Shown here: positions 1 to 11,144 of the stretch, one piece after another | Layout: the number at the start of each line of letters is the position of its first letter | Position numbering within the stretch: the first letter of the stretch is position 1 | Assembly: GCA_905221615.1 (NCBI GenBank) | Contig: CAJNDT010006023.1 | Location: 294,810 to 358,809, forward strand | Direction: 5' to 3' | DNA length: 64,000 bases | From: Symbiodinium sp. CCMP2592 | Lineage: Eukaryota; Sar; Dinophyceae; Suessiales; Symbiodiniaceae | Notes under the pieces: model-generated | Database searches by the model: none | Seen by the model: the letters and a program-made list of their open reading frames with translations, nothing else | What the model was told of the DNA's origin: nothing | Position numbers and translations under genes: made by a program

Positions 1-1512
1 TATTGACGCACTGGCCCTTGCTACCACGGCTGAGCTCGCTGACTCAGGCAATCCTCGGATCACGCCTCTGCGCTTTCCTGCTGTCTTTGGGCCCACCCAA
101 CTGGATCCCTCATCCAGCTCGGTGATGAGGAGGTTCAGTTAGGTGCGACTGACATCGCTGAGGTTGAGCATTTGGTGACCACGGTTTGCCGCCTCAACCT
201 CTTTCGGGACGAGTACAAGCACCCCTGGGACAAGTTCTGTGAAGCCCCACTTCGGGCTCTGCTGCAACAGGTGCCGGAATTCCGAGTCTGCAAGGACAGT
301 TCCTGCGGTGGCAAGTGCCCCGGCTTCCACGCTGCCGTCGACGGTCTCTCGCCAGTGGGTCCGATTGGCCGGTGGCAAGGCGAAATCCTCAGATGCCGAA
401 CTGTTCCAAGCCTTTGTGCGGCTCCCTGCCTCGGCTTTGCCCCATGTCTTCAACACCAGCTTGGAAGGCCTTTACCTTGAGCCGCGGGCCGCGGACGGCA
501 CAGGCCCGCATACTGCATGGGCCGTGGTCTGGCTGCCAGGCTTTACTGCTGCACAGGCCCACCTTGCTTTGCGCACTACCGACCGTGCCATTGCCCTTGC
601 AAGACTGGGCAGCAAATATGGGCTTCGCACCAAAGAAGCGGACGAGCAAGCTGTCTTTGAACTTCTTCGTCCTCAGCACCAGTTCCTCAAGGTTCGTGTC
701 ACGGCCAGGTTCCGGCTTCACCCATTGCCACATGGATTTCAGCGGCATAACTTGATCAGCCTGTTGAAGCAGTGGAACTGGAATGGAAAGCCTCTTCAGC
801 CTGATCGTGGCGACTCTGTCGGTTGCGCCTGGCTTGTTGGGGCCTCCGGCGATCCACCTGCGCCCGCTTTGCCCCTCAGCTCTGGCTTTGTGCTGATCTC
901 CAAGATCAAGGACCTCGGGGTGCCACGCGGGCCCTCCAAGGAGGTCTGTGCCTCCACTCGCACTCGCTGCGCTTTGCTGCTTGATGACGATTCTGACGTC
1001 CCTGCTGACCCCTGGGCCGACGGTCAGGACCCATGGTCCACCGCACGCCCCTCGCAGCCTGCCTCCACTTCGGCATCATCTACTGAGGCAATTACGAAGA
1101 TTGCGCAGCTCGAAGCTGGTCTCAAACAGGACCTTCAGGACATTGTTCAGCGCAAGCTTGATGAGCGTGACGCTGCCGCGCCTCCACCTCGGCTCTCTGA
1201 TTCCGACAAGCGCCTGCATGTTCTTGAGACAGCTGTCACTGAAATGCGTCATCAGGGTGCCAAATTTGAAACATGGTTTCAAGGTTTCGGCACAAAGGTC
1301 GCTGATCAAGCCACCCAGCTCGAGGCCCTCAAAACCACTGTGCAGGAGCAGCAGCAGGAGCTTGGCAAGGTTCGCTCCGACCTGCAATCAACCGTGCATG
1401 CACAGCAGTCTCCACCCTGCAGGGCAACTTGACAAACCAGATGGCAGCCCAACTCGCTGGACAGATGGAGCAGATTCAGTCGCTCTTCACTGACAAAAAG
1501 CCGCGGCATTGA
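1..1512 (+). pseudogene. LINE ORF1 (Gag-like), 5' end outside window, frameshifted
   Basis: First ORF of the plus-strand non-LTR element whose ORF2 starts at 1651. The coding register moves between frames: frame 2 to about 120, frame 1 to about 350 (a Cys/His cluster with CKDSSCGGKCPGFH near 285-330), frame 2 from about 360 to 1400, then frame 1 to a UGA at 1510. The long middle part (239-1432) has a globular region, then a Ser/Ala-rich linker and a predicted coiled coil (Leu/Gln heptads at about 1080-1400). Cys/His cluster plus coiled coil is what LINE ORF1 RNA-binding proteins usually look like. At least three single-base shifts suggest decay or sequencing indels; ORF2 beside it is intact, so error or recent decay are both possible. 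Confidence 0.6.
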
Positions 1513-1515
1513 CTA
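1510..1515 (+). promoter_or_regulatory. In-frame leaky-type stop (UGA CUA) between ORF1 and ORF2
   Basis: The ORF1 tail ends at a UGA followed by CUA. The same frame is then open without interruption through 1513-1650 into ORF2. UGA followed by CUA is the best known leaky stop context in animal and viral mRNAs. Readthrough would make an ORF1-ORF2 fusion; otherwise ORF2 starts at the ATG at 1651. Whether this context is leaky in dinoflagellates is unknown to me. Confidence 0.4.
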
Positions 1516-1650
1516 TGCCGCCCCGGCCGCTGCCGTGCGTCGGGTCGCGGGCCGGTTCCTCTCTGTCGCCGATCGGCTGCTTGGCGCAATCCTTCTCGCT
1601 CTCCTCCGCTTCCTGGGCCTTGTCTCCGGCTGTGGTGGATTCTTCTCTTT

Positions 1651-4600
1651 GTGCTGCATGCCTGCAGCGCTCTCTTTGCCACTGCAGGTTGGGCTTCTGG
1701 ACTGCTTCTTTGGGTTCTGAGCTGTCCTTTGGCTGAGGCTTTGCAGCATCCGACCACCGAGGTTCATCGTTTTGGCGAGGCCGACCATCCAGGTCCGGCC
1801 GCCAACTTCTTTGTCAGTGCCAGCAATCCCTCTGGCCTTCGTTCCAAAGAGCCGCACTACTCCGATTGGGGATTTGGAGTTCATTGCTTTGCTGAGACTC
1901 AGCTCTCAGCTGTTACTCTTCCAAGCAGCCGCCGTCAATTTCAAGCCTGTGCAAAAGCCACTGGTCGGCAGGCCCGTGTTACTTCTGGTGCCCCCGCTGC
2001 TCTTCGGGCTAATAGTGATTGGGCCGGTTCCTGGTCGGGCGTTCTTCAGGTCGGGGATCTTCCCTGTCGGTCGCTCGCTGTTGACTGGCCTTCTGGACTC
2101 TACGAAACCGGCAGAGTCATGCTCACTCAGCATTTCCACCCGACCCAGCCGATCACCATTGCCACGGTTTATGGGTACCCTTCTGGGCCAACCTGGCCTG
2201 ATGCTTTGCCTCGCACTGACACTTTGCTGCGCACACTCACTCGCGAGGTTGTCCTTGGCTCCCGCGGCTTCCGGATCATCTGTGGCGACTTCAACCATGA
2301 TTGGGACAGTCTTCATGAGTGTCAACTTTGGAAATCCCATGGTTGGGTTGAAGCCCAAGACCTTGCCCTGGCTTCGTGGGGTGTCCCGCCAGCACCTACT
2401 TGCAAAAGCGCCACACGGCGGGATTTCGTATGGTTGTCGCCTGAGGCCGCCTCTTACTGTGTTCAGGTTCGGGTTACCGAGGTTTTTCAGGAGCACTCTA
2501 CTGTAATCGCCGGGTTTTCTCTTCCGTGCCACGCCGTTGCTGAGACTACCTGGCCGCTCCCCGCTGAGCTACCGTGGGCTGATATCAATGCAGATGCCTG
2601 GCACCTGCTTGCGGGACATCAGCCTGTTCCTCTCTGCCCTGATTCCACTCGATGGTTTGCTTCCTTCTCCCGTGCCGTTGAGCACAGCCTTGATGGGTAT
2701 GTCAACACCTTCCCCGGCGGCCAGCTGCCGTCAAACTGCTTTGGAAGAGGCGCCCGTACGGCGCCGCAGCAATGGACTCCCCAGCGTCGTCCCCTTCGTG
2801 CCAGCCGGCCTGGCGAAGTTGCCCTCCGTCATGACGGCCTAGGCGCTGAGGTTCGCCGCTGGTTCCAACAACTTCGTAGACTGCAGTCTCTCATGCACTC
2901 TACTCGGGCGGCAAGTTCTGCCCCTTCGGCCCTGGACTATCGCCTTGGTCTTTGGCGTGCCATTTGTGGAGCTCGGGGCTTTCGCCATGGATTTACCAAT
3001 TGGTGGCCTCTGCGCCCTGTGCGCCTGATCGGCAGCCCCTCCCAGGTACCTCCTGGCATTCCTGATGCCCACACGGCACAGTTGCTTTACGAGGACTTCC
3101 GCAGCAACTTCCGAGCTCTTGAATCTTGGCACCTCCGCAACAGGGCCAAAGTCCTCGATGCAAAATATGATAAGTCTCTTGCCCAGCTTTATCAGGAGCT
3201 CCGCGACCCTGCACCCGACCAGGTCGACACGCTCCAAATTCGTCATGACTATGCCTATGCCATTTTGGCTCATGACCCCTCCAGTGCACAGCTTCATGTC
3301 GAAAAACCACTTGACATGCGGGGTTGTTCTACCTGGACCGTTGACGGTGCGCCCGTCACTCTCCAAACTGTTGATGCCGATTTGTGCACTCTTGCAGGTG
3401 ATATTTCTTCTGCCGGTCAGGAACTTGAACAGGTACAGACTCTCTCTTCCGTGGCCGACATTCATGCTGAATTTGTTTCTCTTTGGGCGCCTCGCTGGCA
3501 ACAACATGCCAACACGTCCACTGCTGATTGGCAGCGCTTTCTGGACTTTGCCCGGGCCTTCTTGCCTAGCCTCAGCTTCGAATTGCCTGACATCACTGTG
3601 CGAGCCTGGACTCGCACACTCCGACGCTTCCGCCCGAGAGCTGCTCGTGGACCGGACGGCTGGGCTCGCGATGACTTACTGCACCTTCCTGAGGCTCGTA
3701 CCAAGGAGCTGCTGCTATTTCTCCGCTCTCTTGAGCTTGAAGACCGCCCATGGCCGAAGCAACTTGTGACGGGCTTCGTGTGCCTCCTTTGCAAAGGTAA
3801 CGGCAGGCTTGACGCCAATGGATATCGGCCGATCTGTTTGTTCTCCATAGTTTACCGTACCTGGGCGGGCATTCGTGCGAGACAGGCCCTCGCTGCTCTT
3901 CGCAACCTGGTCCCCGAGGGATTACTCGGTTTCATCCCAGGCCATGCAGCGACGGAACTGTGGTACTCTGTTCAGCTTGAGGTCGAGCTTAGTGTCTTGG
4001 GTGGCACCCGTCTTCTCGGGCTATCCACCGATCTGGTCAAGGCCTTTAACTGTCTTCCTCGAGCGCCACTGCTTCTCTTGGCAGCGCAGCTTGGATGCCC
4101 TCGTCGCTTGCTTCGCCCGTGGAGTGCGTTTTTGGAGGCAAATGAGCGACGCTTCATGGTTCGGCAACAAGTCAGCTCGGCAGTTCTGTCTTCTTCCGGC
4201 TTCCCCGAAGGGTGCCCTTTGAGCCCCCTCGCCATGGTCTTTGCAGATTGGGCGTATCACGCCTACCTTCAGGCTTTCGCTCCCTCTGTCCGGGCTTACA
4301 GCTTCGTCGACAACTACGCCTGCACCGCATTTTCGACCACCGCCCTCCTGCAGGCTTTCAATCTGATCCGCTGCTTCACTGACTTGCTTCGGTTGCAGTT
4401 GGACAACTCTAAGACCTTCTTTTGGGCTACGGTGCCGGCTGATCGGTCTGTGCTTGCATCCTCCGGCCTGTCGGTTGTGTCTGAAGCTCGGGAGTTGGGG
4501 GGCATTCTTTCCTTTGGCAGTGCCGTCCGCAATGCCAAATTGCGGGATCGTTTTCGCTCCTTGGCATCTACCTGGCGCAAGCTGAAACGCTCTCGGGCTC

Positions 4601-6633
4601 CGGCTTCCCTTAAGCTGTTGGTTCTTCCCGCCAAATGTTGGGCCCGGGCACTGCATGGTATTTCTGGGGTCCCGGTGTCTGATGCAGAGATTCATGCTTT
4701 GCGCACGGCGGCTACAGGCGCTCTGTGCATTCGCCCCGGCGGTAGCAGTTCCATGCTTCGCTTGAGCCTTTCTGTGCCGATGACGGCCGACCCGGGTTTT
4801 TATCAATTGTGGCAATGCACACTTGATCTCCGCAAGATGGCATGCAAAATTCCGAACTTCCTTTCTCTCTGGCGTCATTTCAGCCAACTTCGTGATGGTC
4901 GCGCCCTCCACGGCCCTTTGACGAAGTTTGTCCAAGTTCTGGCCCAGATTGGCTGGGCGGTTGACCATCCGCCAATGGTGATGGACCACACTGGTCAGGT
5001 GCATCACTTTCTTGATGTGCCGGAGGCCCTGCTCCGTCGACTTCTGGAGCAGGCCTGGCTGCGTTACGTGGCCCTGCAGCATACCCACCGGCGGACCATG
5101 GCTGATCTCCACGGCGTGGACCTCCCACTGCTGCCTGCCACTCAGGCTGACCTTTGTGCACTTGACGCAGCGCGGCTTGCAGCGATCCAGTCTGGAGCTT
5201 TTTGGTGTGGTCAGCAGCAAGCTCGCTTCGACCTTAGCCAGTCTGGCATGTGTCCCCTTTGTGGCGTCCCTGACTCGGTCACGCATCGCATAAAGGAATG
5301 TCCTCGCTTTGCCACTGCCCGCTTGGGCCTTTCCTGGGTCTTGGATGGCTGGGATTCTTTGCCGCTCTGTCTTTCTCACCATTTGCTTCCGCCTCCCAAT
5401 CCTTTTACACCTGAGCTCCGACGGCTCTTGCTTGCCGCGCCGGACACCACGGGGTCTTTCTTTAGTCTCGGTTCAGGGTCTGGTTGGCAGTGTCTCTTCA
5501 CCGACGGCTCTTGCTTTGAGGCTGGTCATGCAGATTTCGCATTGGCGGCTTGGGGCCTCATTTTGGCCAACATCGGGGATGCTGTCGCATCCGGCGTGGT
5601 GCCGGGGCTCCTTCAAACAGCCCCTCGCGCTGAAATCCTGGCTATGACAGCGGCGGCCCGCTGGGCTTTGAAGACGAATCTGCCTTGCTTGGTTTGGACG
5701 GATGCGGCCAACGTTTGCGATGGGGTCAACCTGTTTCAGGCGACTGGCCAAATTCCTGGTGATGCTGATGCTGACCTTTGGCGCGTGCTCATCGGACTCC
5801 TGTGTCAGCTGAGTCGGGAGCGCTTTCTGGTACGGCACACGCCTTCCCACCTGGATGTCGCGAAGACTGAGAGTCCCATGGAGGATTGGCTGGCTTGTCA
5901 TAATAACCACGCTGATGTTCTGGCTGGGCAGGCAAACTTGAACAGATCGGAGCTTTTCCGGGTCGTCTATGACCAGGCCCTTGGCTATCATCGGGAGACG
6001 CTGCGAAAGTTACAGGCTTTGCGAGCTATCTACTTCGGTGTGGCAGCAGTGACAGCGGCTGGATCCCTGGACGTGCATGCCCCTGCGGAAAATGAGGATG
6101 AACTGCTGGTTGCCGCAAGCGGCTCAGTCCCACGGGCTCTGGATTTGGAGGATGCGCTGCCTATGACCTGGCGTGCTACTGTGGCGAACCACTGCCGGGA
6201 TCTCCCGTCGACGTTTGTGGTAACTTTATGCGACTTCATCTTTCGCCATGATGCCGCGGCAACACAGGCCTACAAGCTGACCTGGCTGGAACTCGTTTTT
6301 GTGCTTCATGTCAGTGATTGCTACCCCTACCCTGCATGCGGCTCCGATGGCAAATGGGTTGACGCCGACAGCCTTGTCTTTAAGCCGGCGCCGCACACTG
6401 TTGCGACGCGTATGGCATTAGTCCGAAGAGTGCTTCGTTTTGCTCTGCGTGGCCTTGGGCTCGAACTTCTTATGTGTCAGGGGATCGATCTTTCTGATTT
6501 GGGGATCTGCTTCAGTCTCGATGGCATCATTGTTGGGATGGATACTTCTTTGCTTCTGAAGGCACGCACGAGCCTCGGCCGCTTTGTACAGGGACGAGCG
6601 GGGACCCGGTCCACGCTTGCGCGGCCCATCTAG
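1651..6633 (+). CDS. LINE ORF2: AP-type endonuclease, reverse transcriptase, zinc finger, RNase H
   Basis: Intact 1660-codon polyprotein that would copy and insert the element by target-primed reverse transcription. N-terminal exonuclease/endonuclease/phosphatase fold: GDFNHDW near residue 212. RT domain: GPDGWARDDL (about 664), catalytic STDLVKAF (about 792, motif A Asp), FPEGCPLSP (about 851, motif B), then SFVDNY (about 884) where motif C normally reads [FY]xDD; the second Asp is Asn here (codons gtc gac aac at about 4306). A Cys/His finger CPLCGVPDSVTHRIKEC lies near 1201. Type I RNase H follows: FTDGSC (about 1283), an AEIL Glu, WTDAAN and HTPSHLD (about 1396). A tail of about 200 residues is unassigned. 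EN plus RT plus RNase H places it in the I/R1-like LINEs. The full length without stops suggests recent activity. Start is the first ATG; upstream readthrough is possible. Confidence 0.93.
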   Translation: MLHACSALFATAGWASGLLLWVLSCPLAEALQHPTTEVHRFGEADHPGPAANFFVSASNPSGLRSKEPHYSDWGFGVHCFAETQLSAVTLPSSRRQFQACAKATGRQARVTSGAPAALRANSDWAGSWSGVLQVGDLPCRSLAVDWPSGLYETGRVMLTQHFHPTQPITIATVYGYPSGPTWPDALPRTDTLLRTLTREVVLGSRGFRIICGDFNHDWDSLHECQLWKSHGWVEAQDLALASWGVPPAPTCKSATRRDFVWLSPEAASYCVQVRVTEVFQEHSTVIAGFSLPCHAVAETTWPLPAELPWADINADAWHLLAGHQPVPLCPDSTRWFASFSRAVEHSLDGYVNTFPGGQLPSNCFGRGARTAPQQWTPQRRPLRASRPGEVALRHDGLGAEVRRWFQQLRRLQSLMHSTRAASSAPSALDYRLGLWRAICGARGFRHGFTNWWPLRPVRLIGSPSQVPPGIPDAHTAQLLYEDFRSNFRALESWHLRNRAKVLDAKYDKSLAQLYQELRDPAPDQVDTLQIRHDYAYAILAHDPSSAQLHVEKPLDMRGCSTWTVDGAPVTLQTVDADLCTLAGDISSAGQELEQVQTLSSVADIHAEFVSLWAPRWQQHANTSTADWQRFLDFARAFLPSLSFELPDITVRAWTRTLRRFRPRAARGPDGWARDDLLHLPEARTKELLLFLRSLELEDRPWPKQLVTGFVCLLCKGNGRLDANGYRPICLFSIVYRTWAGIRARQALAALRNLVPEGLLGFIPGHAATELWYSVQLEVELSVLGGTRLLGLSTDLVKAFNCLPRAPLLLLAAQLGCPRRLLRPWSAFLEANERRFMVRQQVSSAVLSSSGFPEGCPLSPLAMVFADWAYHAYLQAFAPSVRAYSFVDNYACTAFSTTALLQAFNLIRCFTDLLRLQLDNSKTFFWATVPADRSVLASSGLSVVSEARELGGILSFGSAVRNAKLRDRFRSLASTWRKLKRSRAPASLKLLVLPAKCWARALHGISGVPVSDAEIHALRTAATGALCIRPGGSSSMLRLSLSVPMTADPGFYQLWQCTLDLRKMACKIPNFLSLWRHFSQLRDGRALHGPLTKFVQVLAQIGWAVDHPPMVMDHTGQVHHFLDVPEALLRRLLEQAWLRYVALQHTHRRTMADLHGVDLPLLPATQADLCALDAARLAAIQSGAFWCGQQQARFDLSQSGMCPLCGVPDSVTHRIKECPRFATARLGLSWVLDGWDSLPLCLSHHLLPPPNPFTPELRRLLLAAPDTTGSFFSLGSGSGWQCLFTDGSCFEAGHADFALAAWGLILANIGDAVASGVVPGLLQTAPRAEILAMTAAARWALKTNLPCLVWTDAANVCDGVNLFQATGQIPGDADADLWRVLIGLLCQLSRERFLVRHTPSHLDVAKTESPMEDWLACHNNHADVLAGQANLNRSELFRVVYDQALGYHRETLRKLQALRAIYFGVAAVTAAGSLDVHAPAENEDELLVAASGSVPRALDLEDALPMTWRATVANHCRDLPSTFVVTLCDFIFRHDAAATQAYKLTWLELVFVLHVSDCYPYPACGSDGKWVDADSLVFKPAPHTVATRMALVRRVLRFALRGLGLELLMCQGIDLSDLGICFSLDGIIVGMDTSLLLKARTSLGRFVQGRAGTRSTLARPI

Positions 6634-7425
6634 TTTTACTTCTGACCAGACTTGGACGCTTGCGGGCCGCACTGCTTTGCCGTGCGTCCGCTCCACAGCA
6701 TGAGTGCGCTAATAGGGGGTGCTAGGCCTGGCGGTAAATTTTGCACATGTTTACTTGGCATGGGACTGGGCCAGACGTATGGGGCTGGGCAATGTGAAAA
6801 GGTCTAGACGTGGCAGCGATGCGGATCCCCACCCGTTCGCAAAGATCCGCTATCAACGAGGGCACGTGTGGACAGGACAGCCGGCTCTGCTGGGATGCTT
6901 TAACAATTGAACGCATTCGGTGCTGCACCTGAGAAACCAAGCCCTTACCACTTCTCATATCGACCAGATCCCAAATATCGTTGTATCCCGCAAGAGCCAC
7001 CGAACCTTCAGCCACGCATTTACTAGGTGCTCCGTTCCAAAATTGAAAAATTCATCAAAATCTGGTATGGCCACACTTCTGCAGCGTGCCCGACATGCAC
7101 CTGGCCAACCTCGAATGTGTTGGTTTACCTTGAGAGCTTCGTTTCAACACGTAAACTAGAGGTGGATTTCAACGAAGCTCTCAGAACCACAAAGCTAAAT
7201 GATGGCTTTGCAAGGAAACGAAGGCACTGCAAGTGACATCGCATTCGCTGCGCCTGCCAAAATGGCATCCGGATTTGCTGAAGACATAGAAGCACGGCCG
7301 GCCTCAATCGGCGGAGAGGGGTGGGAAAGCGAGATCAGGAGCGTAGCTTCCAAGTCCGATAGATCGGAGAAAGACAGGGTGGGAAAGGAAGTACAGCATG
7401 CTGATGATGGATGCTCGCCCCCCGA
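6634..7425 (+). other. LINE 3' region and spacer
   Basis: The ORF2 stop is followed by about 100 nt of probable 3' UTR; no poly(A) or clear target-site duplication marks the element end. Beyond about 6740 I see no convincing coding or RNA gene, only short open frames with no family resemblance. The last 100 nt have a GATCGGAGA-type word also found at 9540-9690. Confidence 0.4.
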
Positions 7426-9386
7426 AATCAGAATAGAATAGCAGTTTCGGCCCAAAAGTGCTGTTCTCTTCTGACAGGAGCGGTCCCCGTCCACCCGAAA
7501 TCAGAATAGAATAGCAGTTTCGGCCCACAAGTGCTACTCTATTCGGACAGGAGCGGTCCCCGTCCCCCCCCCCCCCCGAAATCACAATAGAATAGCAGTT
7601 TCGGCCCACAAGTGCTACTCTATTCGGACAGAAGCGGTCCCCGTCCCCCCCCCCCCCGAAATCACAATAGAATAGCAGTTTCGGCCCAAAAGTGCTATTC
7701 TATTCTGACAGGAGCGGTCCCCGTCCCCCCCGAAATCAGAATAGAATAGCAGTTTCGGCCCAAAAGTGCTATTCTATTCGGGCAGGAGCGGTCCCCGTCC
7801 CCCCCCCGAAATCAGAATAGAATAGCAGTTTCGGCCCAAAAGTGCCAGTCCATTCTGACAGGAGCGGTCCCCGTCCCCCGCCCGAAATCAGAATAGAATA
7901 GCAGTTTCGGCCCAAAAGGAAATCAGAATAGAATAGCAGTTTCGGCCCAAAAGTGCTGTTCTATTCTGACAAGCTTAAGAGCGGTCCCCGTCCCCCCGAA
8001 ATCAGAATAGAATAGCAGTTTCGGCACAAAACTGCTATTTTATTCTGACAGGAGCCCCCGTCCCCCCCCCAACATCAAAATAGAATGACAGTTTCCGCCC
8101 AAAAGTGCTGTTCCCCCCCGAAATCAGAACAGAATTGCAGTTTCGGCCCACAAGTGCTACTCTATTCTAAATCAGAAAAGAGTAGCAGCTTCGGCCCAAA
8201 AGTGCTATTCTATTCGGACAGGAGCGGTCCCCGTCCGCCCCCCCCCGGAAATCAGAATAGAATCGCAGTTTCGGCCCAAAAGTGCTATTCTATTCTGACA
8301 GGAGCGGTCCCCGTCCCCTGAAACCAGAATAGAATAGCAGTTTCGGCCCAAAAGTTCTACTCTATTCGAACAGGAGCGGTCCCCGTCCCCCCCCCCCGAA
8401 ATCAGAATAGAATAGCAGTTTCGGCCCATTTTATTCGGACAGGAGCGGTCCCCGTCCTGTCAGAATAGATAGCACTTTTGGGCCGGAACTGCTATTCTAT
8501 TCTGATTTCGGGGGGACGGGGACCGCCCCTGTCAAAATCGAACAGCACTTGTGGGCAGAAACTGCTATTCTATTCTGATTTCGGGGGGGGTGGGGGACGG
8601 GGACCGCTCCTGTCAGAATAAAATAGCACTTTTGGGCCGAAACTGCTATTCTATTCTGATTTAGAATAAAGTAGCACTTGTGCCGAAACTGCTGTTCTAT
8701 TCTGATTTCGGGGGGAGCGGTCCCCGTCCCCCACGAAATCAGATTAGAATAGCAGTTTCGGCCCAAAAGTGCTATTCTATTCTGACAGGAGCGGCCCCCG
8801 TCCCGCCGAAATCAGAACAGAATAGCAGTTTCGGCCCAAAAGTGCTACTTTATTCTAAATCAGACTAGAATAGCAGTTTCGGCCCAAAAGTGCTGTTCTA
8901 TTCTGACAGGAGCGGTCCTCGTTCCCCCCCCCCGGAAATCAGAATAGAATAGCAGTTTCGGCCGAAAAGTGCCAGTCCATTCTGACAGGAGCGGGCCCTT
9001 TTCCCCCGAAATCAGAATAGAATAGCAGTTTCGGCACAAAAGTTCTACTCTATTCGGACAGGAGCGGTCCCCGTCCCACCGAAATCAGAATAGAATAGCA
9101 GTTTCGGCCCAAAAGTGCTATTCTATCTATTCTATTCGGACAGGAGCGGTCCCCGTCCCCCCGCGAAATCAGAATAGAATAGCAGTTTCTGCCCACAAGT
9201 GCTGTTCTATTTTGACAGGGGCGGTCCCCGTCCCCCCGAAATCAGAATAGAATAGCAGTTTCGGCCCACAAGTGCTACTCTATTCGGACAGGAGCGGTCC
9301 CCGTCCCCCCCCCCCCGAAATCACAATAGAATAGCAGTTTCGGCCCAAGAGTGCTATTCTATTCGGACAGGAGCGGTCCCCGTCAC
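7426..9386. repeat. Tandem array of about 28 hairpin-forming units (about 75 bp)
   Basis: A unit of about 65-80 bp is repeated about 28 times: a left arm AGAATAGAATAGCA, a loop GTTTCGGCCCAAAAG, a right arm TGCTATTCTATTCT, then a spacer GACAGGAGCGGTCCCCGT with a variable C run. The two 14-nt arms are perfect reverse complements, so each unit can form a stem-loop. Copies diverge by point changes, C-run length and occasional arm loss. About four units at 8460-8700 lie in the opposite orientation, so the array contains an internal inversion with two head-to-head switches. Open frames across it are only translations of the repeat. Confidence 0.92.
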
Positions 9387-9455
9387 TAGTGCGAGCGACA
9401 TGGATGTGCTTGGCGCCATACTTAGAATCTGGGCACTGTTCGAGAATAGGCGGCA

Positions 9456-9790
9456 GTGGTTTCGAGAAGCTGTCATGGATTGGCAGCTTGCTTCACTGAA
9501 ATTGCCCAATCACTGGGTCGAACTACCACACCTGCTCAAAGGTCGGCAGATCGCAGAGAGAGCTTGAAAGGACAAGCAGCTGATGCTGATGATGCTCGCC
9601 CTGCTGCTGACGAATTCCATCCAAACACTGGGTCGAACTGCTATGCCTGCTGTTGGTTCATGTCCGTGAGATCGGAGAGAGCGCTTGAACAGAAACCCAA
9701 CTGGATGCTGATGATGCTGGCCCATGAGATCGAAGTGAGAGCTTGAAAGGACATCTGATGATGCTCGCCCTGCGGAGGGAGAGAGGCTGC
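9456..9790. repeat. Degenerate repeats of about 110 bp
   Basis: Three diverged copies share the words CACTGGGTCGAACT, GAGATCGGAGAGAG(C)GCTTGAA and GATGCTGATGATGCTSGCCC, at about 9505-9605, 9630-9725 and 9725-9780. No coding signal or element ends are recognisable. Confidence 0.5.
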
Positions 9791-11140
9791 AGCCCAATCG
9801 TGAAGACACAGCGTCTAGGGTGCAGACACGTACCCTCAGCATGCCACAGGGATCCCACTGTAGGGATGTCTTCTGGCAGATCCGGCAGGTCCTTCACCGC
9901 GAAGGCTCAGCGGCTGTGCTCGCAAACCGCGAGGCCGACCTGCTCCGACGGATCGCGCCATGTGCTCGACATACACGGAGACTGACCTGCTACAGATGCA
10001 TGCATGAGATGCACAGAATCAACAGCAACAACAACAACAAGAGCAAGAACAAGTGAGGCCTGAGTGCCCTATACACTAATAACATGTGAGATTTTGGTAC
10101 AGCTGGAGTCACCGCAACAGCACACGTTCATTGTTTGCCCGTCCTGCTCCTGAGCATTTCGGTGTCGGCAGCAAACGCGGAGACCTGTCAGAAGAAACGG
10201 AGCGATAAAGAGAAGGACGAAACCGAAATCACAAGGCGACGCAACCAAGGAAGACTTACAAGTTGACGACGTCCCTGACTCTGAAGTGGCCCTGGTTCCA
10301 GTCAATTCCAGATGGTACACGTTGCTCTGGTCTTCGAACAGAAACTAGATTGCAGATAACTGCAGTCAATGGCCACACCTTGAAAAGGTTCCGAGATGCA
10401 GTGAATTCCGCCCGGAAAAAATAGGAACGCAGAAGCAGGGAAACAGTTTCGCGCATCGTGAACCCGTGCTGCAGTGCATCACGAATTCCCACTCTGAACT
10501 TGCGAAAAGACTTGCGAGCTTAACAAACGTTTTGACTTTGGCTGGTGAGTAATTCTGTGAACAGAGACCCTGCTCCTTGCTGTAATTGGGTCTCCACCAT
10601 TAGCCCATTCGATACCCCGAGACCTCTGCTTTTTCCGAGTGTCGTCGGAACCGTTCGGGGTACGCTATCTTCAACACAAACAGACACTGTGCGGAGAAGC
10701 CGAATCACACAGCGTCGGAATCAACAAGCTGTGGGTCATGATCATGATCAGCCACACATCAGATACTGCCTCGGACATGCACGGAACAGCAGAACTTACC
10801 TCCAGCTCCTGCTGGAACCTGGATGCCATTTAGGGCCCGGCGGTGGGAAGGAAGAAGGCGCAGCCGCTATAGGCAGCTCTGGGTACGATGAGGGCACACT
10901 CCTTGACAGATAAGCAACATCTCATGAAAAAAGAATCTTTCCGACCTCAAGGCAACAACAGCCTTGACAGACAAGGAACCTGGCCATCACCGGCAGATAA
11001 GGCTGATTATAAGCTTGGGTGTAGGTTGGCAGTGGCACCTGCTCGAACATTCTCATTCTCACATCAGCGTCAGCAACAAGCCAAGCACGCCGCAACCTGA
11101 ACCACGCCCATGGCGCCCGTGGGCTGTTGCGGCACCTGCC
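9791..11140. other. No recognisable gene
   Basis: Apart from a short AAC-rich stretch at 10020-10050, I see no conserved motif, RNA gene or convincing exon. Short ORFs on both strands look random in composition. Confidence 0.4.
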
Positions 11141-11144
11141 AAGC

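Noticed and set aside
4021-5382. 453-codon open frame on the minus strand
   Set aside because: Antisense shadow of the RT/RNase H region of the plus-strand LINE; composition is basic and without domains.
8085-8868. Short ORFs reading SAQKCYSILTG
   Set aside because: They are translations of the tandem hairpin repeat in several frames, not genes.
7430-9390. CRISPR array (regular repeats with spacers)
   Set aside because: The whole unit including the spacer repeats; spacers are not unique, the genome is eukaryotic, and no cas genes are present.
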